Source of the DNA: RBG-13-68-16 sp041494245
GTDB lineage: Bacteria; Acidobacteriota; Thermoanaerobaculia; Thermoanaerobaculales; Thermoanaerobaculaceae
Reading direction: 5' to 3'
Assembly (NCBI GenBank): GCA_041494245.1
Contig: JBGQAK010000001.1
Location: 1 to 64,000 of the forward strand
Length of the DNA: 64,000 nucleotides
The translations under genes were made by a program, and so were the position numbers. Below are positions 59,193 to 64,000 of this stretch, piece by piece. The notes beneath the pieces are model-generated. The model searched no databases and was not told the origin of the DNA. It saw only the letters and a list, made by a program, of their open reading frames with translations. How positions within the stretch are numbered: the stretch's first letter is position 1; each line of letters begins with the position of its first letter.

Positions 59193-60134
59193 TCAGCGTC
59201 CACGCAGCTCGACCACGCGCGCCTCCCACGCCGCCATGATGCGCTCCCGATGCGCGTCGAAGTGACCCTTGTAACCATCGGCGCTAAAGGACGCCTCGCC
59301 CCCGCCCAGCCGCCCGGCGTCGATCTTCCGCCGCAGGCGAACGCTCTGCCAGCGCTGAAGCCAGACCTCGAGAGCGTCCCCGAGCCGTCCGTGCAGGACG
59401 GCCTCCACGAGTCGGGCGAGGGCACCGCCGACCTGTCCCGGTTCCACTCGTGCCGTCGGAAGCACACCTGCGTTCGGCAGGAAATCCCCGATCCAACGGT
59501 TGGCGTCGAGCACCCTCAGGAACGTCGCCGGGCCCGCGACCGGCACCATCTGGACCAGCTCGTGGGCGGTGTAGAGGTTGTGCAGGGCGATCACCAGCGC
59601 ATCCTCGGAGATCAGGTAGTTTGGGCAGAGGGCAGCACCGCGCAGGCTCACGAGGCGAGCGAGGGCGGTGACCAGGGCCCGGCACACCCACACCCGGCCG
59701 GCGGCTGCCACCACGAGATAGTCGATATCGGCGCCGGGATCCACGCTGTCCACGGCCAAGGCGCCGGTGATCGCGACCATCCGCACGAGCGGGAGAGCGG
59801 CCAGGGTACGGCCCCAGCGCAACGCCCGGGACCACAACCCTTCCGCGGCCGCCGCGCGCTGCAGCCGGATCGCGACGGTCGCCTGGCGCCCGGGGAGCGC
59901 GTAGTACCCGTCCCTGCAGGTCAGCCCTGGTATGCCGCCCAGTGCGCGGCGGACCTGCGCAGGAGACGCACGCACGGCCACAAGGTCGCGGTGTACCTCG
60001 GCTGCGGTGAGCGGGTGATCGAAGACGTCCGCATAGGCGAGTGTTGCGACCACGGCCTCGTGAAGGGCGGTCGCGCCCGGTCCGACGCCGGGGGCGGCCC
60101 GGGATGCAAGCGGGATTTGTCTGATTGCCATCAC
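59193..60134 (-). CDS. Nucleotidyltransferase-like protein
   Basis: The 313-residue protein has an N-terminal helical region (ATLAYADVFDHPLTAAEVHRDLVA) resembling a winged helix, then an NTase core: VRMVAITGALAVDSVDPGADIDYLVVA, with the G-x(n)-DxD pattern (G129, D-x-D in ADIDY). The C-terminal part is helical and basic (WLQRWQSVRLRRKIDAGRLGGG). Proteins of this layout are often found beside B12-binding radical SAM genes, but the substrate is unknown. It starts at GTG 60134 or ATG 60131. Confidence 0.7.
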   Translation of the reverse strand: MMAIRQIPLASRAAPGVGPGATALHEAVVATLAYADVFDHPLTAAEVHRDLVAVRASPAQVRRALGGIPGLTCRDGYYALPGRQATVAIRLQRAAAAEGLWSRALRWGRTLAALPLVRMVAITGALAVDSVDPGADIDYLVVAAAGRVWVCRALVTALARLVSLRGAALCPNYLISEDALVIALHNLYTAHELVQMVPVAGPATFLRVLDANRWIGDFLPNAGVLPTARVEPGQVGGALARLVEAVLHGRLGDALEVWLQRWQSVRLRRKIDAGRLGGGEASFSADGYKGHFDAHRERIMAAWEARVVELRGR

Positions 60135-60153
60135 CTGCGGCTCATGGCTGCAG

Positions 60154-61263
60154 TCACACTCGGCCGAGCAGCTCCAACATCGTGTGCTGGAACTGGGCCT
60201 TGGAAAAGCGCTGCGCCGTCGCGCTCACCGCTCGTGGCTCGAACGTCCTGCGTTCGAACCCCGTGAGGGCAGCCATCAGAGCCTCCGGCTCCTGCTGGTC
60301 GAAGAAGATGCCGTTGACGCCCTCCTGGACGATGTCGAGCGCCCCGCCGCCCCGGAAGGCGACGACAGGCGTACCGCAGGCGACGGACTCCGCGGCGACG
60401 AGACCGAAGTCCTCGACCTGAGGGAAGATCAGGGCACGCGCGCCCCGGTACAACCGTGGCAGTTCCGCCTCGTTGACCCAACCGAGGAACTCCACGGTCG
60501 GACCGGCCATCTCCTGCAGGCGCTTGCGTTCGCGGCCCACGCCGGCGATCTTGAGCGGCAGCCGTAGCCGGTTGCACGCCTCGATAGCGAGGTCGAAGCG
60601 CTTGTAGGGGAGCAGTCTGCCGACCATCAGAAAATAGGCGTCCGTCAGCGCCGCGGCGGGAACGCCGTTGGCACTGTAGGTCGCCGTGTCGACGGGCGGG
60701 AACACGACCGCGTCCGGCTGCCGGCCGTAGATCTCCCGGATGCGGCCGGCGATGTAACTGGAGACCGCCAGAAGCTTGGTGGGGCGCAGCGCGGCCTTCC
60801 TGTCCCACCGGCGCATGAGCCGGAATACCGCCTCGCCGAGGGCCGTGGCTGGCGGACTAGCGAGGAACCCGTTGACGTACTTGGTGACATCCTCCCACAG
60901 GTAGCGGGTCGGCGTGTAGCAGTAGCAGATATGGGGTACATGGGGTGGGGGCACGATCCCCTTCGAGTACGAGGCACTCGAGGAAAGCACGAGGTCGAAG
61001 CCGGAGAAGTCGAAGCGCTCCACCGCCTTCGGGAAGCTCCAGAAGAAGAGGTGGTGGTGGTGGCCGATCCGCTTGCCCGCCAGCGGAAGATGGCTCAGGA
61101 ACGAGGTTCGTACGTCCTGGGATCGGAAACGGCCGCGGGTCCTCCCCTCGTCGTAAAAGAGTGAGAAAACGGGCGAGTTCGGGAACATCTCGCAGAGCAC
61201 CTCGAGCACGCGCTCGGCGCCCCCGTACTGCACCAGGAAGTCGTGGGCAATGGCGATCCTCAT
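60154..61263 (-). CDS. Glycosyltransferase family 4 protein (WbaZ-like)
   Basis: The 369-residue GT-B protein begins RIAIAHDFLVQYGGAERVLEVLCEMFPNSPVFSL and has SASYSKGIVPPPHVPHICYCYTPTRYLWED, then the donor half with FLMVGRLLPYKRFDLAIEACN, EFLGWVNEAELPRLYRGARALIFPQVEDFGLVAAESVACGTPVVAF. The E-x7-E pair (EDFGLVAAE) is intact. It resembles O-antigen mannosyltransferases. It heads the eight-gene operon that ends at 50236. A promoter candidate lies about 150 bases upstream. Confidence 0.92.
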   Translation of the reverse strand: MRIAIAHDFLVQYGGAERVLEVLCEMFPNSPVFSLFYDEGRTRGRFRSQDVRTSFLSHLPLAGKRIGHHHHLFFWSFPKAVERFDFSGFDLVLSSSASYSKGIVPPPHVPHICYCYTPTRYLWEDVTKYVNGFLASPPATALGEAVFRLMRRWDRKAALRPTKLLAVSSYIAGRIREIYGRQPDAVVFPPVDTATYSANGVPAAALTDAYFLMVGRLLPYKRFDLAIEACNRLRLPLKIAGVGRERKRLQEMAGPTVEFLGWVNEAELPRLYRGARALIFPQVEDFGLVAAESVACGTPVVAFRGGGALDIVQEGVNGIFFDQQEPEALMAALTGFERRTFEPRAVSATAQRFSKAQFQHTMLELLGRV

Positions 61264-61409
61264 GGGCAACCCGGTTGCCGATGGCCCTCGGCCGCGGTGC
61301 TCGCCGGCTCCTCTAGATGCGTCATGCAATGCACAACCCGAGTCGAACCACGCAAATGCCCGCCTTCCCGTTGACCGGGACGTGACTGAACCCTTGCCGG
61401 AACGCAGCC

Positions 61410-61438
61410 ACGGTATACGGGGCGTCCCCGGCTGTCAA
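61410..61438 (-). promoter_or_regulatory. Candidate promoter of the eight-gene operon
   Basis: On the minus strand a consensus TTGACA (61438-61433), a 17-base spacer and TACCGT (61415-61410). An alternative -10, TATACC (61417-61412), would give a 15-base spacer. The leader of about 140 bases before ATG 61263 holds no gene or clear structure. The rest of 61264-61514 holds nothing else recognisable. Confidence 0.4.
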
Positions 61439-61514
61439 AAGGCGACGGCCAAATCGCCCGGATCGTCAAATCGACCGCCCTCCGCCCCCTGCATCCGCGG
61501 CAGGGTGCCGGTCG

Positions 61515-64000
61515 CTAGAACTGGAAACCGACCCAGAACGAGGTCTGGGACGCCCTGCTCAGAGTCTGCTTGAAGTTCCACTGCTTGGAGAAGTCCCAGT
61601 TCACGGGCAGCCCGAACAGGTACAGCGAGAGGCCAAAGCCATAGGAGGAGACGCAGTCCTGGAGCTGGCCGTTCTTGTAGCAGGTGAAGTCCTGGTGGAA
61701 GGTGGGGACGTCGAAGTAGGCGCCTCCCACGTCGAGGAAGAAGCGGCCACGGAGGTCGGCGAGGTGCAACCACGGCAACTCGAGCCGATCGATGAGCGGG
61801 AAGCGCCACTCGGCGTTCAGGTAGCCGGCGCGGTTGCCGGCGATCGAGTAGTAGTCGAAGCCCGGGAGCGTGTCCAGGCCGCCGAAGTAGAACACGTTAG
61901 GCTGGCTGCCGCTGGCGCTGGCAAGGTACAGGCGAAGGGCCAGCTCGTTGCGTCGCGACAGCGGTACGTACTGACGCCCGTCAAAGATGATGTCCCGGGA
62001 AAGCGAGCCGCCACCCTTCGTGCCGAAGTAATTGGCGAGCGTGATCTGGTAGCGCCGGCCGCCGTGGGGGCCATAGCTCTGCCAGAAGGTGGTGTCACCG
62101 GTGAACGACGTCTGGATGAAGGGGATCTTGTTGTTGAAACTGGCGAAGGCGAAGCCGCCGTCCGGGGTGCCGACCGGATAGTCGATCGTCTGGTCGACGT
62201 ACCCCACCGAGCCCTCGACGCGGTGGTAGACGCTGAGGGGGTACTGGGCAAAGATGGCGCCTCCGGTCTCCCTGTACTGCCGCTGCCTCAGCACGTTGCC
62301 CTCGAGGGTGGCTCCGTAGACGTAGTACTGGCGGTAGTCCCAGCCCGTGGCCCCCCATGCGAGGCGCTTGGAGAGGTTCATGTAGGCAAACTGGAAGTTG
62401 GCGTAGTTGCTCACGGAGTCGAAAAGGATGGTGAAGCGGCGGTCGCCGTACTGGTCGGAGAACGAGAGGTAGGTCTGGGAGACGAGCGTGTTGTCGCTGC
62501 TGACGCCGACGAGCACCTGCGCGTTCTCGACGAAGAGCTTGCGACTCTTGACCGGCTGGATCTTGTCCTTGCTGACGGCCACACTGACGGCCGGTACGTA
62601 CGGCTCCCGCTCCTTCACCTGGTGGGGGACGTCTTCCTTGCCTACAGGTTTTCCCTGCGCCGGGTCGGTTTCGTACAACCAGAAGTGTCCCTTGGAGAAC
62701 GCCTGGTAGACGACGCGCTCGGCGTCGCGGGTCGGGATCGCGACGGGGTTGGTGGCCGCACCGATCACCTTGGTCAGCCGGGTGAGGGCCTGGGTCTGTA
62801 GGTCGAGACCATAGATGTCGTAGATCCCGCTGTCACGGTCGGAGGCGAAGTAGAGGCGCTTGCCGTCACGGGAAAACGAGCTTCCCTCATCGTTGCCGGG
62901 GCCGAAGGTGAGCTGCCGGCGCTCCTTTGGGTTGGCCAGGGAGATCTCGTAGAGCTTGGAGTTCTCGGCGCTCTGCGAGCTGTACACGAGATGCTTCCCG
63001 TCGGGTGCGAACACCGGGTCAGTGTCGTACGCGGCGTCGCCGGTGAGGTTGGTGAGCTTCTCGGTTTCGAGGTCTAGGAGGAAGATGTCGACCTCACCGC
63101 CTTTGATAGCGCGAAAGGCAATGGTCTTGCCATCCAGCGAGTAGGAGGGCTGCATCGGCTGATCCACCGGAATTTGGATTGTGCGCTCGATGCCGCCGGA
63201 AAGCGCGTCGAAGAACACGAGCATGCGGCCCCGCTCGTGGCGGGCAAAGACCGCGACGCGGTCGCCGGTCGGCGAGAACGCCAAGTCACGGCCGCGGTCC
63301 GGGCCGACGGTGAGCATCTGGGCGATCAGGTACAGGTAGCTCGTCGTCTCGCGTGGGGTGAGGGTGCGGAAGATGGAGCGGTCGGGGACGCCGAGCAGCA
63401 CGATGTCGACGTTCTCCCTGTAGGTGGAGAAGGCGGCGACGAGGTCCCCGGAGGGGGAGGCGATGGGAGAGGTCTCGTAAGAGCGGATCCCCTCCGCGCC
63501 GACGATGCGGAACTCCGGGCCGAACTCGCGCGGATCGGCGCGGTCGGCGGTCGCCGCCTGATAGTACTTGCGCAGCCAAGCGCGGAAGCGGGAGTCGAAC
63601 TCCTCCGGGTCGATGTCGAAAGCCCTCTTGATCGCCTTCGCGACCCCGCTCCCGAGCGTGTTGCGGAACTCGTAGATGAAGTCCCGCAACCCCTCAGGAC
63701 CCCACTCCGCCTCGACAAACTGGAAGACCATGTGGCCGAAGCGGTAGGCGGCGTACCCCTCGGGGCCGGCGGTGACCGAGGGCACGCGGTCGGAGGCCAC
63801 CGCATCGCGCATGATCGCCCGCGCCAGGGCGTCCTCGTCGTTGCCGAAGTACGACGCCATCCCTTCCATGAACCACTGCGGCGGGTTGGCGGCGAGCGCC
63901 TTGCCAAGCTTGCCCTGGTAGAGGATCTCGAACTGGAATACGTGGGTGAGCTCGTGCTGGATGAGTTGCTGGAGTCGCTCATCGGGCAAATCCACCGGCA
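61515..64000 (-). CDS. Surface HExxH peptidase with PD40 beta-propeller and beta-barrel-like C-terminus (5' end missing)
   Basis: At least 828 residues are present, running off the window edge. The visible N-terminal part has the gluzincin motif HELTHVFQFE and the third ligand region QWFMEGMASYFG (peptidase MA-like). The middle has repeated PD40/TolB-type blades (DLAFSPTGDRVAVFARH, DGKTIAFRAIKGGEVDIFLLD, DPVFAPDGKHLVYSSQS, SFSRDGKRLYFASDRDSGIYDIY). The C-terminal third is rich in alternating aromatic beta-strands and ends FWVGFQF, a terminal Phe typical of outer-membrane barrels. It is likely to sit in the outer membrane with the peptidase and propeller facing a surface. Similar proteins occur in Acidobacteriota and Gemmatimonadota. 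Confidence 0.85.
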   Translation of the reverse strand, partial: PVDLPDERLQQLIQHELTHVFQFEILYQGKLGKALAANPPQWFMEGMASYFGNDEDALARAIMRDAVASDRVPSVTAGPEGYAAYRFGHMVFQFVEAEWGPEGLRDFIYEFRNTLGSGVAKAIKRAFDIDPEEFDSRFRAWLRKYYQAATADRADPREFGPEFRIVGAEGIRSYETSPIASPSGDLVAAFSTYRENVDIVLLGVPDRSIFRTLTPRETTSYLYLIAQMLTVGPDRGRDLAFSPTGDRVAVFARHERGRMLVFFDALSGGIERTIQIPVDQPMQPSYSLDGKTIAFRAIKGGEVDIFLLDLETEKLTNLTGDAAYDTDPVFAPDGKHLVYSSQSAENSKLYEISLANPKERRQLTFGPGNDEGSSFSRDGKRLYFASDRDSGIYDIYGLDLQTQALTRLTKVIGAATNPVAIPTRDAERVVYQAFSKGHFWLYETDPAQGKPVGKEDVPHQVKEREPYVPAVSVAVSKDKIQPVKSRKLFVENAQVLVGVSSDNTLVSQTYLSFSDQYGDRRFTILFDSVSNYANFQFAYMNLSKRLAWGATGWDYRQYYVYGATLEGNVLRQRQYRETGGAIFAQYPLSVYHRVEGSVGYVDQTIDYPVGTPDGGFAFASFNNKIPFIQTSFTGDTTFWQSYGPHGGRRYQITLANYFGTKGGGSLSRDIIFDGRQYVPLSRRNELALRLYLASASGSQPNVFYFGGLDTLPGFDYYSIAGNRAGYLNAEWRFPLIDRLELPWLHLADLRGRFFLDVGGAYFDVPTFHQDFTCYKNGQLQDCVSSYGFGLSLYLFGLPVNWDFSKQWNFKQTLSRASQTSFWVGFQF

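Overview
The window is a GC-rich bacterial chromosome segment spanning the replication origin. Seen directly: gyrA, gyrB, recF, dnaN and dnaA run leftwards and rpmH, rnpA, yidD, yidC, rsmG, parA and parB run rightwards. A perfect parS site overlaps the rsmG stop codon, and a cluster of DnaA-box-like sequences lies between dnaN and dnaA. An OmpA-type protein, a surface peptidase with a beta-barrel-like end, and a GyrB of the long Gram-negative size all point to a diderm. The overall mix (bactofilin next to parAB, GerMN/amidase/murI/rph operon, HExxH-PD40-barrel protein, paired radical SAM genes) fits Acidobacteriota or a relative of the old Deltaproteobacteria; that placement is inference. No insertion sequences, phage genes or CRISPR arrays were seen, and no gap between genes exceeds about 270 bases.

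Layout. 1-283: four leftward tRNA genes (Pro, Arg, His and one cut by the edge). 373-3945: leftward operon for a cell-wall amidase, a GerMN protein, glutamate racemase and RNase PH. 4035-5506: divergent lipoate ligase and a metallo-beta-lactamase-fold phosphodiesterase. 5523-9187: vitamin B6 operon (MocR-type regulator, pdxS, pdxT, enoyl-CoA hydratase-like gene). 9328-23636: transaldolase plus the origin region. 23700-27711: iron region with a Fur-family regulator, FeoB, a 70-residue Cys-rich protein and two DtxR-type regulators, one carrying a FeoA-like domain. 27718-31843: tyrS, a degenerate M16-like secreted protein and a divergent membrane protein. 31794-38519: four-gene polysaccharide operon. 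38615-46595: serS, an OmpA-family protein, two peptide-transporter families flanking a DinB-like gene, and a glycosyltransferase. 46862-50306: ABC exporter and a GT-C-like membrane enzyme. 50236-61263: a tightly packed eight-gene operon with two radical SAM proteins, four methyltransferase-containing proteins, a nucleotidyltransferase-like protein and glycosyltransferases. 61515-64000: a surface peptidase, cut by the window edge.

Two things stand out. First, at least ten genes have a -10-like hexamer ending only 6-8 bases before the start codon and no good Shine-Dalgarno sequence, so leaderless transcription seems common here. One pair (30895 and 30914) appears to share a near-symmetric -10 element. 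Second, the 50236-61263 operon looks like an undescribed pathway that builds and methylates a lipid-linked or surface glycan, or a related lipid. It contains an unusual GT87-like/GT2/methyltransferase fusion and a zinc-ribbon protein with two methyltransferase domains. The pathway's product cannot be read from the sequence.
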